52,027 bases of DNA from Alphaproteobacteria bacterium (GTDB lineage: Bacteria; Pseudomonadota; Alphaproteobacteria; SHVZ01): assembly GCA_016869285.1 (NCBI GenBank), contig VGEN01000010.1, positions 1 to 52,027 of the forward strand. The letters are read 5' to 3'. The notes beneath the pieces are model-generated. The model ran no database searches. It had not been told where the DNA came from and was given only the letters and a program-made list of their open reading frames with translations. A program made the position numbers and the translations under genes. Of this stretch, positions 1 to 9,582 are shown in pieces. Each line of letters begins with the position of its first letter. Position 1 is the first letter of the stretch.

Positions 1-279
1 GTCTATTCCGATTGCTGGAAGGGCTACAACGTGCTCGACGTATCCGACTTCAAGCACTTCCGGATCAATCACTCCGAGCTCTTCGCTGATCGGCAGAATC
101 ACATCAACGGCATCGAGAACTTCTGGAACCAGGCCAAGCGCCACATGCGCAAGTTCAACGGTGTCCCGAAGGCCCATTTCGGGCTATTCTTGAAAGAGTG
201 CGAGTGGCGCTTCAACACCAGTGACCCATCCAAGCAACTAACCCAGATCAAACAATGGGTTAAGCGTCATCTCAGGTAG
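1..279 (+). CDS. IS1595-family transposase, C-terminal fragment
   Basis: The reading frame is open from the first base and ends with TAG at 277-279, giving the last 92 residues of a transposase; the start is off the window. It begins VYSDCWKGYN, where the Asp fits the second catalytic Asp of the DDE fold. The motif HINGIENFWNQAKR supplies the His/Asn/Glu-Trp signature of ISXO2-like transposases (IS1595 family). The C-terminal ECEWRFN matches the family's conserved E-x-x-R-x-N end. The enzyme would cut and join the element's ends. Whether the complete copy is functional cannot be judged from this fragment. Confidence 0.85.
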   Translation, partial: VYSDCWKGYNVLDVSDFKHFRINHSELFADRQNHINGIENFWNQAKRHMRKFNGVPKAHFGLFLKECEWRFNTSDPSKQLTQIKQWVKRHLR

Positions 280-296
280 TTATCTGGGACAGCCCC
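1..296 (+). mobile_element. IS1595/ISXO2-like insertion sequence, 3' part
   Basis: Right-hand end of an insertion sequence whose 5' part lies outside the window. It carries the 3' end of a DDE transposase and finishes with an end whose outward-reading reverse complement begins GGGGCTGTCCCAGATAAC. Bases 175-296 are identical, as reverse complement, to 51906-52027, which proves a multi-copy element and sets the outer boundary at 296. The family call rests on the transposase motifs. The first 8 bases after it, TCCTATAT, would be one copy of the target duplication if the family's usual 8 bp applies; the other copy is not visible. Confidence 0.85.
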
Positions 297-307
297 TCCT
301 ATATAAT
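280..307 (+). promoter_or_regulatory. Candidate hybrid promoter made by the IS end, driving chrB-like gene
   Basis: A perfect -10 hexamer TATAAT lies at 302-307, just outside the IS end at 296. A weak -35-like TTATCT lies inside the IS at 280-285, with a 16-base spacer. The predicted start point, about 7 bases past the -10, coincides with the ATG at 314, so the transcript would be leaderless. The hexamer and spacing are seen; promoter activity is inferred. Confidence 0.45.
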
Positions 308-313
308 GGGGCC

Positions 314-1249
314 ATGTCCGAGGCCGACCCGCCGGCAGCGCTGCGCTGGCTCCTGCTGTTCCATCAGATTCCGCCGAAGCCGGCCTATCTTCGGGTCAAG
401 ACGTGGCGGCGACTGCAGTCGATCGGCGCCGTGGCGCTGAAGAATGCAGTCTATGCGCTGCCCGCCTCGGCGGAGGCGCTCGAAGACCTCCAGTGGCTCC
501 GGCGGGAGATCATCGATGGCGGCGGCGAGGCTTCGATTTGCGAGGCCCGGCTTGTCGACGGCATCACCGACGATGAGGCCCGCAACCTCTTTCTCGCGGC
601 GCGCGACGCCGACTACGGCGAGCTCATCGAGGAAGCGCGGCGCCTCAACGTCGAGGCCGACGATGCACGCACCCGGCTGTCGCGACTGCGGCGGCGCTTC
701 GAGGAGATCCGCCGCATCGACTTCTTCGGCGGCGAAGGTCGCGAAGCCGCGGACGGATTGCTGACGGAGATCGAGCAGAAGCTGGGAAGAGGACTGGCGC
801 CGATGTCCGAAGCGCTGAGCGAGCTGAAGGATCGCGTCTGGGTGACGCGACGCGGCGTGCAGGTCGACCGCATCGCGTCTGCGTGGTTGATCCGCCGCTT
901 CATCGACCCGAAGGCGCGCTTCAAATTCGTGGTGCCGCACGGCTATGTGCCGAAGCCGGGCGAGATCCGCTTCGATACCTTCGAGGGCGAGTTCACGCAT
1001 GAGGGCGACCGCTGCACCTTCGAGGTGCTGGCGCTCCGCTTCGGTCGAGACGACCCGGCGCTGACGGCGATCGCCGAGATCGTCCACGACATCGACCTCA
1101 AGGACGGCAAGTTCGGCCGGGAGGAAGCGAGCGGGCTCGCGCTCGCGTTTTCCGGCATTGCCGCCGGCGAGTCGGCCGACGAAGCGCGCCTGGAGAAGGG
1201 AGGAAGCCTTCTCGACGGTCTCTACCGTCACTTCGGCGGGAGGGCTTAG
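314..1249 (+). CDS. chrB: ChrB-family chromate resistance protein
   Basis: A 311-residue protein with both halves of ChrB. The N-terminal part (about residues 10-60) carries PPKPAYLRVKTWRRLQ and GAVALKNAVYALPAS, typical of the ChrB N-terminal domain. The C-terminal part (about 172-300) carries VDRIASAWLIRRFIDP and FTHEGDRCTFEVL, the ChrB C-terminal domain. Studied ChrB proteins act as chromate-responsive regulators or accessory factors for the ChrA chromate exporter. No chrA is present in the window; a partner could lie beyond the IS on the left. There is no usable Shine-Dalgarno before the ATG, and the -10 box suggests leaderless expression. The stop overlaps the pepN stop by 4 bases in convergent orientation. 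The family call is firm; the role in chromate resistance here is inferred. Confidence 0.8.
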   Translation: MSEADPPAALRWLLLFHQIPPKPAYLRVKTWRRLQSIGAVALKNAVYALPASAEALEDLQWLRREIIDGGGEASICEARLVDGITDDEARNLFLAARDADYGELIEEARRLNVEADDARTRLSRLRRRFEEIRRIDFFGGEGREAADGLLTEIEQKLGRGLAPMSEALSELKDRVWVTRRGVQVDRIASAWLIRRFIDPKARFKFVVPHGYVPKPGEIRFDTFEGEFTHEGDRCTFEVLALRFGRDDPALTAIAEIVHDIDLKDGKFGREEASGLALAFSGIAAGESADEARLEKGGSLLDGLYRHFGGRA

Positions 1250-3879
1250 GCGAGGCTCTTCGACGCGATCTCGAACACGTCCTTGGAAAGGCCGGGCTCG
1301 GCAACGATGCGTTCTAGCTCCCCCTTCATCAGGGCTTGGCGCTGCTTGTCGTAGCGCCGCCAGCGGCCGAGCGGACCGACAAGCCGAGCCGCGACCTGCG
1401 GGTTGAACTTGTCGGTCGCGACCACCTGGTCGGCAAGGAAGCGATAGCCGCCACCCGAGGCATCGTGGAAGCGGACCGGGTTTCCCCCGGCGAAGGCTCC
1501 GACCAATGCGCGGATACGGTTGGGATTCCTGCGATCATAGGCAGGATGCTCGGTCAGCTTGCGCACGCGCGCCAGCGCGTCGGCTGAGGGCGCGCAAGCC
1601 TGGATCGAGAACCATTTGTCGAGCACCAGCGCGTCACTTTTCCAGCGATCGTAGAAACGGTCCAGCGCGTAGTCGCCTTCTATGCCTCCGAGCTCGGCCA
1701 GCCGCGCGAGGCCGGCAACGGAGTCGGTCATATTGCTGGCGGCCTCGAAATGCAGCGCCGCGCGGCGTCGCGCATCGCGGCCGTCTTCTGCCGTCAGATA
1801 GGAGAGGCAGACGTTGCGGAGGCTGCGGCGGCTCGCATCCTCGGCCTGGAAGCGGTAGCTGCCTGAGAGCCTGTTGGTCTCATAGAGCGCGGCCCAGCGA
1901 TCGGCGAGCTTCTTCGCCATGGTCCTGCGCAGATGCTCGCGTGCGGCCCAGAGCCCATCGATATCGATCTCAGCCATCAGCTCGCCGAGATAGGCGATGC
2001 CGGGCAATATCGAGGCGTCGGCAATGAGCGCCCGGTCCAGGCGCTGGTCGTCGAGGGTGCGCTTGACCGCGTTGAGGAAGCTGTCGGGCACGGTCATCGG
2101 ACGACCCGCCCTGCGGTCGTCGACCATGCCAAGGATCAGTTTGCCGGCGAGCTGCTGGCCGGCTTCCCAGCGGGCAAAGGAATCGCTGTCATGCGCCATG
2201 AGGAAGGTCAGTTCCTCGTCGGAGCGCAGCGCGGTCAGCTTGACCGGCGCCGAGAATCCGCGCAGCAGCGAGGCGACCGGCGCCTCGAGTAAGTCCTCGA
2301 AAACGAAAACGTTGCGAGCGCTCCTGACGTCGAGCACGCGGGTCGTGCCGCCAGCCTTTCCCTCGCCGGCAAGCCGCAGCGGCATGTCGCGACCGGCGCC
2401 GTCGAGGAGGCCGATGGCGAGCGGGATGTGCATCGCCTGCTTCTCAGGCTGCCCAGGCGTCGCCGGCAGGATTTGACCGACGGTCATGGTGTAGCGCCTC
2501 GCTGCGGCGTCGTAGCTGCCGTCGACCTCGAGCTCGGGTGTGCCGGCCTGCGCGTACCAGAGCCGGAACTGCGTCAGGTCGATGCCGGAGGCGTCCTGCA
2601 TCGCCTGGACGAAGTCGTCGCAGGTGACCGCCTGGCCGTCATGGCGCTTGAAGTAGAGGTCCATGCCCTTGCGGAAGCTTTCTTGGCCCAGCAACGTGTG
2701 CTGCATGCGCACGACCTCGGCGCCCTTGCTGTAGACCGTCGCGGTGTAGAAATTGTTGATCTCGATGTAGGAGTCGGGGCGCACAGGATGCGCCATCGGG
2801 CTCGCATCCTCGGGGAACTGGCTGGCGCGCAGCCCCCGCACCTCGCCGATGCGCGTCGTTGCGGCAGAGCCCATGTCGGCCGAGAACTGCTGGTCGCGAA
2901 AGACGGTGAGCCCTTCCTTGAGGGAGAGCTGGAACCAGTCCTGGCAGGTGACGCGATTGCCGGTCCAGTTGTGGAAATACTCATGCGCGATCACGGCCTC
3001 GATCGCGTGGTAGTCGGCGTCGGTCGCAGTGTCGGGGTCGGCCAGCACCAGCTTGGAGTTGAAGATGTTGAGCCCTTTGTTTTCCATCGCTCCCATGTTG
3101 AAGTCGTCGACGGCAACAATCATGAAGATGTCGAGGTCGTACTCGAGGCCGTAGACGTCCTCATCCCACTTCATCGACTTCTTGAGCGAGTCCATGGCGT
3201 GCCGGCATCGCTTGGCGTCGCCGGGGCGAACATAGATGTGGAGGCTGACCTTGCGGCCCGACCGGGTGACGAAGGTGTCGTCGAGGGATTCGAGCGGGCC
3301 GGCGATGAGCGCGAACAGATAGGCGGGCTTGGGGAAGGGGTCTTGCCACTTGGCGAAATGCCGTCCCTTGTTGAGATCGCCCGAGGCGATGAGGTTGCCG
3401 TTTGAGAGCAGCACCGGATGCGTCCTGCGGTCGGCGGCGATCGTCGTGGTGTAGCGCGACATCACATCGGGCCGGTCGAGGAAGTAGGTGATGCGGCGGA
3501 ATCCCTCGGCCTCGCATTGCGTGCAGTACATTTCGCGCGACACGTAGAGGCCGGTAAGCTCGGTGTTTTCCTGCGGGCGGATCCGCGTGGCGATGTTGAG
3601 GATGAAGCGGTCCGGAACCTTGCGGATGGTCAGCGCCTCCGGGTCGACTTCGTACATAGCCGGCTGCCCGTCGAGCAGGACCGAGATCAGCTCGAGCTTC
3701 TTGCCGTCGAGGATGAGATCGGCGGGCTGGGTCTTTGCCGCGGGGTTGCGGCGAATCTCAAGCCGCGAGACGACCTCGGTCGAGTCCTTGCCGAGATCGA
3801 GGTTGAGGTCGATGGAGTCGATCAGGAAGGGCGGCGGCGTGTAGTCCTCGCGGCGGATCGTTTGCGGCACGGCGGTCAT
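1246..3879 (-). CDS. pepN: Aminopeptidase N (M1 family zinc peptidase)
   Basis: An 877-residue cytosolic metallopeptidase, close to the roughly 870 residues of E. coli PepN. It removes N-terminal amino acids from peptides at the end of protein turnover. The substrate-anchoring GAMEN motif lies at about residues 263-267. The zinc site HEYFHNW starts at about 299, with the third zinc ligand Glu expected about 19 residues further on (SLKEGLTVFRD region). The N-terminal beta domain and the long helical C-terminal domain are both present, so the gene is complete. It lies 52 bases downstream of the AEC permease gene on the same strand and could be cotranscribed with it. The stop codons of pepN and chrB interlock in the tetranucleotide TTAG. 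Confidence 0.95.
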   Translation of the reverse strand: MTAVPQTIRREDYTPPPFLIDSIDLNLDLGKDSTEVVSRLEIRRNPAAKTQPADLILDGKKLELISVLLDGQPAMYEVDPEALTIRKVPDRFILNIATRIRPQENTELTGLYVSREMYCTQCEAEGFRRITYFLDRPDVMSRYTTTIAADRRTHPVLLSNGNLIASGDLNKGRHFAKWQDPFPKPAYLFALIAGPLESLDDTFVTRSGRKVSLHIYVRPGDAKRCRHAMDSLKKSMKWDEDVYGLEYDLDIFMIVAVDDFNMGAMENKGLNIFNSKLVLADPDTATDADYHAIEAVIAHEYFHNWTGNRVTCQDWFQLSLKEGLTVFRDQQFSADMGSAATTRIGEVRGLRASQFPEDASPMAHPVRPDSYIEINNFYTATVYSKGAEVVRMQHTLLGQESFRKGMDLYFKRHDGQAVTCDDFVQAMQDASGIDLTQFRLWYAQAGTPELEVDGSYDAAARRYTMTVGQILPATPGQPEKQAMHIPLAIGLLDGAGRDMPLRLAGEGKAGGTTRVLDVRSARNVFVFEDLLEAPVASLLRGFSAPVKLTALRSDEELTFLMAHDSDSFARWEAGQQLAGKLILGMVDDRRAGRPMTVPDSFLNAVKRTLDDQRLDRALIADASILPGIAYLGELMAEIDIDGLWAAREHLRRTMAKKLADRWAALYETNRLSGSYRFQAEDASRRSLRNVCLSYLTAEDGRDARRRAALHFEAASNMTDSVAGLARLAELGGIEGDYALDRFYDRWKSDALVLDKWFSIQACAPSADALARVRKLTEHPAYDRRNPNRIRALVGAFAGGNPVRFHDASGGGYRFLADQVVATDKFNPQVAARLVGPLGRWRRYDKQRQALMKGELERIVAEPGLSKDVFEIASKSLA

Positions 3880-3931
3880 GAAGTCCTCGAAGCTAGGCGG
3901 ATCGGAGCCGGGGCGAAGTCATAGCAGATCG

Positions 3932-4870
3932 TCAGCCGATCCCGAACCAGACCAGCATCGCCGATACGGTGACGACGGACAGCGCAGTCGAGACCAGCGT
4001 CGCCTGCGTCGCTGGAGCGACGAAGAGCCCATAGCGCTGAGCGACGACGAAGGTCAGTGCCCCGGTCGGCAGCGCCGCCAGGATCACCGCCGACATCGCC
4101 CAGTAGGCGTCGAGGTCGAGCACGCCGAAGGCGAGCCAGAAGGTGAGCGCCGGCTGGACGATCAGCTTGAGGAGCACGAGCCAGCAGGTTTCGCCTCGGA
4201 AGCCACCCTTGTCAGGTCCGATCAAGGAGAGGCCCATGGCGAAGAGAGCGCAGGGAGCGGACGCGGCGCCCAGGATCTCGCAGAGGCTCGTGAGGGGTTT
4301 GGGCAGCGGCAGCCTAAGCGCCGACCACAGGATGCCGACGGCTGCCGACATTACGAGCGGGTTCTTGAGGAGAGCGATGCCGACGTCGCGGAAGATCCGG
4401 AACGGGTTGCCCCTCTGGCTCAGGGCGAACTCGATCAGCATGACCACCGTGCCGACGACGACGGCGCCGTTGAAGACGGTGAGGATCAGCGCCGGCAGAA
4501 CGCCCTGCTCGCCGAAGGCCGTAAGGAACAGCGGCACGCCCATGTAGCCCGTATTCGAGAAGACGGTTGTCATCGCTTGCAGCGGCAGCTCGGCGGCGTG
4601 GCGGCGGAACAGGATGAAGCCGGCGATCAGCGAGAGTGCGGCGGTGCCGAGCAGTCCTCCGGCATAGGCGCCGAGGTAGGTCCAGTGGAAGACCTCGGAG
4701 AGCGGCACTCGCGCCATCGACAGGAAGAGGAGCGGGGGCAGGGCGAAGTAATAGACGAAGGCGTTGAGGGCTGCGGTCGAGCCTTCGCCGAGCAGGCCCC
4801 CGCGCGCGGCCAGGTATCCGCCGAGGATGATGGCGAAGACCGGCAGGCTGACGTTCAGGATGGCATTCAC
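3932..4870 (-). CDS. AEC family (auxin efflux carrier-like) permease
   Basis: A 312-residue membrane protein with about ten hydrophobic segments in two five-helix halves, as in the AEC family. Typical stretches are the N-terminal LPVFAIILGGYLAARGG, the central SNTGYMGVPLFLTAFGEQG (family motif with Asn-Thr-Gly-Tyr), and a second half starting near FRDVGIALLKNPLVMSAA. Bacterial members export or exchange small carboxylates such as malonate or malate; the substrate here cannot be told. The start is GTG at 4870, with AGGA seven bases upstream on the minus strand. No ATG in frame lies close by. The groEL terminator separates it from groEL, so it needs its own promoter, which I could not identify. 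Confidence 0.85.
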   Translation of the reverse strand: MNAILNVSLPVFAIILGGYLAARGGLLGEGSTAALNAFVYYFALPPLLFLSMARVPLSEVFHWTYLGAYAGGLLGTAALSLIAGFILFRRHAAELPLQAMTTVFSNTGYMGVPLFLTAFGEQGVLPALILTVFNGAVVVGTVVMLIEFALSQRGNPFRIFRDVGIALLKNPLVMSAAVGILWSALRLPLPKPLTSLCEILGAASAPCALFAMGLSLIGPDKGGFRGETCWLVLLKLIVQPALTFWLAFGVLDLDAYWAMSAVILAALPTGALTFVVAQRYGLFVAPATQATLVSTALSVVTVSAMLVWFGIG

Positions 4871-4903
4871 TGCAGCATCCTAGCGAAACTGCGCGCCAAA
4901 TGA

Positions 4904-4935
4904 GAAAGGGCCACGGAGAGATCCGTGGCCCTTTC
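4904..4935 (-). terminator. Rho-independent terminator of groESL
   Basis: A perfect 14-base-pair inverted repeat, GAAAGGGCCACGGA at 4904-4917 and its complement at 4922-4935, with a 4-base loop. It lies 24 bases past the groEL stop. On the minus strand it is followed by TCATTT, a modest T-rich tail. It isolates the chaperonin operon from the AEC gene. Confidence 0.85.
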
Positions 4936-4958
4936 TTGGTTCCTGAGCGTCGATGGAC

Positions 4959-6605
<1,647 letters not shown>

Positions 6606-6617
6606 TCAAATCCCTCC

Positions 6618-6935
6618 TTAAGCGGCCTTCTTCTTGGCCGAGGCACCGCCTTCGATGATGCCCATGACGTCGGACTCTTTCATGATGAGGTACTCGACCC
6701 CATCGATCTTCACCTCGGTGCCCGACCATTTGCCGAACAGGATGCGGTCGCCCGCCTTCACGTCGAGCGCCTGGATCTGCCCCTTCTCGTCCCGCGCGCC
6801 AGGTCCGACGGCGACGACCTCGCCCTCCATCGGCTTCTCCTTGGCGGTATCGGGAATAATGATGCCGCCGGCCGACTTGGTGTCGCCGTCGACCCGCTTG
6901 ACCACCACGCGGTCATGCAGCGGCCTGAACTTCAT
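6618..6935 (-). CDS. groES: Co-chaperonin GroES (Hsp10)
   Basis: A 105-residue co-chaperonin, the seven-subunit lid of the GroEL cage. The start [18 protein letters not shown] and the mobile-loop region [18 protein letters not shown] are canonical. The sequence [18 protein letters not shown] and the end of the fold are conserved. A short Ala/Lys-rich tail (ASAKKKAA) makes it about ten residues longer than E. coli GroES. First gene of the groESL operon. The leader between promoter and ATG contains the CIRCE operator, so HrcA repression and heat induction are expected. Confidence 0.98.
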   Translation of the reverse strand: MKFRPLHDRVVVKRVDGDTKSAGGIIIPDTAKEKPMEGEVVAVGPGARDEKGQIQALDVKAGDRILFGKWSGTEVKIDGVEYLIMKESDVMGIIEGGASAKKKAA

Positions 6936-6980
6936 GTTGACCCTCCATTATCGTCTTTTGGAACCCGAAGGACGCGCTTG

Positions 6981-7007
6981 TTAGCACTCGCCTTCAGTGA
7001 GTGCCAA
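6981..7007 (-). promoter_or_regulatory. CIRCE operator (HrcA site)
   Basis: TTAGCACTC, nine spacer bases, then GAGTGCCAA. This matches the CIRCE consensus TTAGCACTC-N9-GAGTGCTAA except for one base in the right arm. It lies 46 bases upstream of the groES ATG and overlaps the predicted transcription start, where HrcA binding would block transcription. hrcA itself is not in the window. Confidence 0.95.
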
Positions 7008-7008
7008 G

Positions 7009-7037
7009 GAGGTAGGCGCAGGCCGTCTCCCTGTCAA
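7009..7037 (-). promoter_or_regulatory. groESL promoter
   Basis: On the minus strand TTGACA (7037-7032) and TACCTC (7014-7009) are separated by exactly 17 bases. The -35 is the sigma-70 consensus and also contains the CTTGA core of alphaproteobacterial RpoH promoters, and the C-rich -10 (CTACCTCC) fits a heat-shock promoter better than a pure housekeeping one. The predicted start falls within CIRCE, so dual HrcA and RpoH control is plausible but inferred. Confidence 0.7.
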
Positions 7038-7185
7038 GGGTAAGGACAAGCTTCGGCAGCACTCTTTTCGGTCGGCTGCTAAGATATTGAAAATAAGAGA
7101 TTAAAATTGTGACGTCAGGCCGACTCATGGCACGCTTCCTCAAGTCGGAAGGTTGTCCACGTGCCTTACCCCGAAAGGAGCGTAA

Positions 7186-7449
7186 ATGAGCGATCTGGCC
7201 CGTCAGTTGGATGGCTACCGCCTGACCACGGCGGAGATTCTCTACCACCTCCCCGATCATCCGGTGCTGCTGCAAAGCTATGTCTGGCAGGCTCTGGACC
7301 TGGCGCCGCGCTTCCCGGTGCTGAAGCGCTTCCTCGACTTCTGGACGCGCAACCTCGACGGCAAGCTGCATTCGGTGAAGGTCTGCTCCACCGGCATCGT
7401 CAAGCCCGCCGAGTTCCGCCTCGTCGGCAGCGAGTTCCGCTTCCACTGA
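7186..7449 (+). CDS. usg: Usg family protein
   Basis: A small 87-residue protein with the alphaproteobacterial Usg signature: it opens with RQLDGYRLTTAEILYHLPDH, followed by LQSYVWQALDLAPRFPVLKR and LDGKLHSVKV. The family is widespread in Alphaproteobacteria and its function is unknown; some databases describe it loosely as tRNA-ligase associated, which I would not rely on. The ATG has a clear AGGAG seven bases upstream. It stands alone between the divergent groESL operon and a hypothetical gene. A 7-bp GC hairpin (7461-7478) follows its stop. Confidence 0.85.
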   Translation: MSDLARQLDGYRLTTAEILYHLPDHPVLLQSYVWQALDLAPRFPVLKRFLDFWTRNLDGKLHSVKVCSTGIVKPAEFRLVGSEFRFH

Positions 7450-7460
7450 GGTGATAGACT

Positions 7461-7478
7461 CCGCCCCATGAGGGGCGG
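7461..7478 (+). other. GC-rich hairpin between usg and next gene
   Basis: CCGCCCC, loop ATGA, GGGGCGG, 12 bases after the usg stop. There is no run of T after it, so it is a weak terminator at best. The 3' arm GGGGCGGGG would also precede a possible TTG start at 7485, so it could instead mask a ribosome site. Both readings are inference. Confidence 0.4.
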
Positions 7479-7532
7479 GGCGTCTTGATCCGTCACCCGA
7501 TCCTCGGATCGGTCGATCCGAGGCAGGTGATC

Positions 7533-7985
7533 ATGAGCTGGCATGTCGGCGCGCGCCGACGGCCGGGGCTCGCGACAACGCGGCCCGAGTTCCTGACCGT
7601 GCTGCCCCGCGACCTCGCCTCCTTCCTGCACGTCCCCGAATCCTGGTCGACGGCGGCGGAGTACCTCCGTACCTATGTCGATGTGCTGCTGCTCGAGGAT
7701 GAAAGCCTGAGCGTGCCGGCGGTGCTGGAGGTTCACTGGCTCGCCAATCGGCACTTCGAGCTCTATATCGGCCGCAATCCCTGGGATAAAGCCAATCGCC
7801 GCAGGAACCAGAACGGCAACTGGCTGATCATGTCGAATCTGCGCGAGCAGGAGCATCTCGATGCGCGGCTCACGCTGCTGTCGCTGATCGAAGCCGTCGA
7901 GGGCGCGGCCGCCGCGCGGGGGCTTGCGGTCAGCTTCGACCGGATCAGGGGCGACCGCGGGCCGATGGTTCAGATCGGGCGCTAG
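7533..7985 (+). CDS. Hypothetical protein, 150 residues
   Basis: I do not recognise this protein. It is soluble, with no signal peptide or membrane segment, and its codon use is like its neighbours, so it is very likely a real gene. Visible landmarks are LPRDLASFLHVPESW near the N-terminus, a Trp/Asn-rich middle HWLANRHFELYIGRNPWDK, and RNQNGNWLIMSNLREQ. I prefer the ATG at 7533, which is preceded by GAGG and AGGTGA. An in-frame TTG at 7485 would add 16 residues and would sit in the arm of a hairpin. Its gene is followed 50 bases later by the EamA exporter on the same strand. No function can be assigned. Confidence 0.65.
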   Translation: MSWHVGARRRPGLATTRPEFLTVLPRDLASFLHVPESWSTAAEYLRTYVDVLLLEDESLSVPAVLEVHWLANRHFELYIGRNPWDKANRRRNQNGNWLIMSNLREQEHLDARLTLLSLIEAVEGAAAARGLAVSFDRIRGDRGPMVQIGR

Positions 7986-8035
7986 CCTGTCGCGGCGCTT
8001 GACGCGCCGGACCGCGCCGCGCACTCTAACCCTCT

Positions 8036-8959
8036 ATGCAGTTACAGCGTTCTCCCGCCGAGCCGGTGCTGACACACGGCCGGGCGATCCTGCTCTTCGC
8101 CGTCATGTGCCTGATCTGGGGCCTGACCTGGATCGCGATCCGCGCCGGCGTCGAGGCGCTGCCGCCGGTGTTCTTCGCCGCCTGCCGCTTCCTTGCCGCG
8201 GGGCCGCTGCTGCTGGCAATGGCGTGGTTCGCCGGGCACCGCGCGACCGTGCGCGGCCACGGCTTCAAGATCTTCTATACGGCGATGCTCGCGAACACCG
8301 TCTGCTACGGCACGCTGTTCTGGGGGCTACGCTACGTGCCGACCGGATTCTCGGCCGTCATCAACCTCTCGCTGATCCCGGTCGGCGTCTTCGTCATTGC
8401 CGTGATCGCGGGCCAGGACCGCTTCTCCTGGACCCGCATGGCCGCGGTCGCGCTCGGCGTCGCCGGCCTCTTCGTCATGTTCCGGGGTCGTGCTGCGATC
8501 GACCCCTCGCCGGAGGCGCTGGCCGGCGCCGTCTCGATCGTCATCGGCACGCTCTCCTTCTGCCTCGGCTCGGTGCTGACGCGCCCGCTGGCGCGCGCAC
8601 TGCCGGCGCTCGTCCTCGCCGGATGGCACTGCATTCTCGGCGGCGCCGGGCTTGCCATCGTGTCGCTGTTGCTGGAGTCGCCCACGCTCGACCTCTTCGC
8701 CGCCTTTGCCCAGCCGCCGGTGTTGGCTGGCTGGGCCTTCCTGGTCTTCGGAGGCTCGATCGTCGCCTACACGATCTTCCTCCGCCTGCTTGTCGCCTGG
8801 GGGCCGACGGCGGCCAGCGGCTATTCCTTCATCTCGCCGGCGATCGCAGCCCTGGTCGGCGCTGCGGTGCTCGGCGAGCGTTACACCGCCGCCGAGGGCA
8901 TCGGCGCCTTGATCATGTTCTCGGCGACCTTCCTCATGCTGCGCACGACCGGACGGTGA
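8036..8959 (+). CDS. EamA/DMT family transporter
   Basis: A 307-residue inner-membrane protein with about ten transmembrane helices arranged as two EamA repeats. The first repeat opens with LLFAVMCLIWGLTWIAIRAG, which is the classic family start, and the second begins near LAGAVSIVIGTLSFCLGSVL. The C-terminal half contains YSFISPAIAALVGAAVLGE, another family hallmark. Members export amino acids, nucleosides or metabolites by proton antiport; the substrate is not deducible. Its stop is 2 bases before the start of the GST-like gene, so the two are almost certainly cotranscribed. Confidence 0.9.
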   Translation: MQLQRSPAEPVLTHGRAILLFAVMCLIWGLTWIAIRAGVEALPPVFFAACRFLAAGPLLLAMAWFAGHRATVRGHGFKIFYTAMLANTVCYGTLFWGLRYVPTGFSAVINLSLIPVGVFVIAVIAGQDRFSWTRMAAVALGVAGLFVMFRGRAAIDPSPEALAGAVSIVIGTLSFCLGSVLTRPLARALPALVLAGWHCILGGAGLAIVSLLLESPTLDLFAAFAQPPVLAGWAFLVFGGSIVAYTIFLRLLVAWGPTAASGYSFISPAIAALVGAAVLGERYTAAEGIGALIMFSATFLMLRTTGR

Positions 8960-8961
8960 CC

Positions 8962-9582
8962 ATGTCCAAGTTCACGCTCTACGCGCTCGAGGGTTGGGGA
9001 TCGGCGATCGTCGAAGCGGCGCTCGCGACCGCCGGCCTCGACTACGTGATCGAGACGGTCGACCCGCGTGGCGAAGGCCGGGACCGTCTCCTCAGGCTCA
9101 ACCCGCTCGGCCAGCTCCCGACGCTGGTCCTGCCCGACGGGCGCGTCATGACCGAGAGCGCGGCCATCATCCTCCACATCTCCGAGCTCAGGCCGGAAGC
9201 GGGGCTGGCGCCGTCGGCTGACGATCCGAGCCGGCCGGAGTTTCTGCGCTGGCTGATCTTCCTGATCGCCGCCGTCTATCCGACCTTCGCCGTCGGCGAC
9301 CTGCCGGAACGCTGGATCGCCGGCAAGAAGGCGCAGGCCGATCTCACGCGCGGCGCGATCGAGCAGCGTTGCCGTACCTGGCGCATGGTCGAGGTCGCGG
9401 CGAAAGGCCCCTGGTTCCTGGGCGAGCGTTTCTCGGCGATCGATCTCTATATCGGCGCCATGACGCATTGGCGTCCGACGCGGTCATGGTTCGAGGCGAA
9501 CTGCCCGAAGCTGCACGCCATCGCGCTCAAGGCCGATGCGCATCCCGGCGCGGCCAAGGTGTGGAAGCGGAACTTCGCCTAA
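8962..9582 (+). CDS. Glutathione S-transferase family protein
   Basis: A 206-residue two-domain GST. The N-terminal thioredoxin-like domain (about 1-78) has LNPLGQLPTLVLPDG, with the cis-Pro that binds the glutathione backbone, and MTESAAIILHI with the Glu-Ser pair that holds the gamma-glutamyl group. The helical C-terminal domain ends with GERFSAIDLYIGAMTHW, containing the N-capping Ser-x-x-Asp motif of the fold. The usual catalytic position near residue 10 reads EGWGSA, so a Ser is the candidate. Substrate unknown. It is coupled to the EamA gene upstream and its stop overlaps that of the large oxidoreductase by four bases (CTAA). Confidence 0.88.
   Translation: MSKFTLYALEGWGSAIVEAALATAGLDYVIETVDPRGEGRDRLLRLNPLGQLPTLVLPDGRVMTESAAIILHISELRPEAGLAPSADDPSRPEFLRWLIFLIAAVYPTFAVGDLPERWIAGKKAQADLTRGAIEQRCRTWRMVEVAAKGPWFLGERFSAIDLYIGAMTHWRPTRSWFEANCPKLHAIALKADAHPGAAKVWKRNFA

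Noticed and set aside
7924..9582. A long frame joining sequence antecedent to EamA with the GST-like gene
   Set aside because: Its first two thirds lie in the wrong frame of the EamA transporter. Only the part from ATG 8962 is a real protein.
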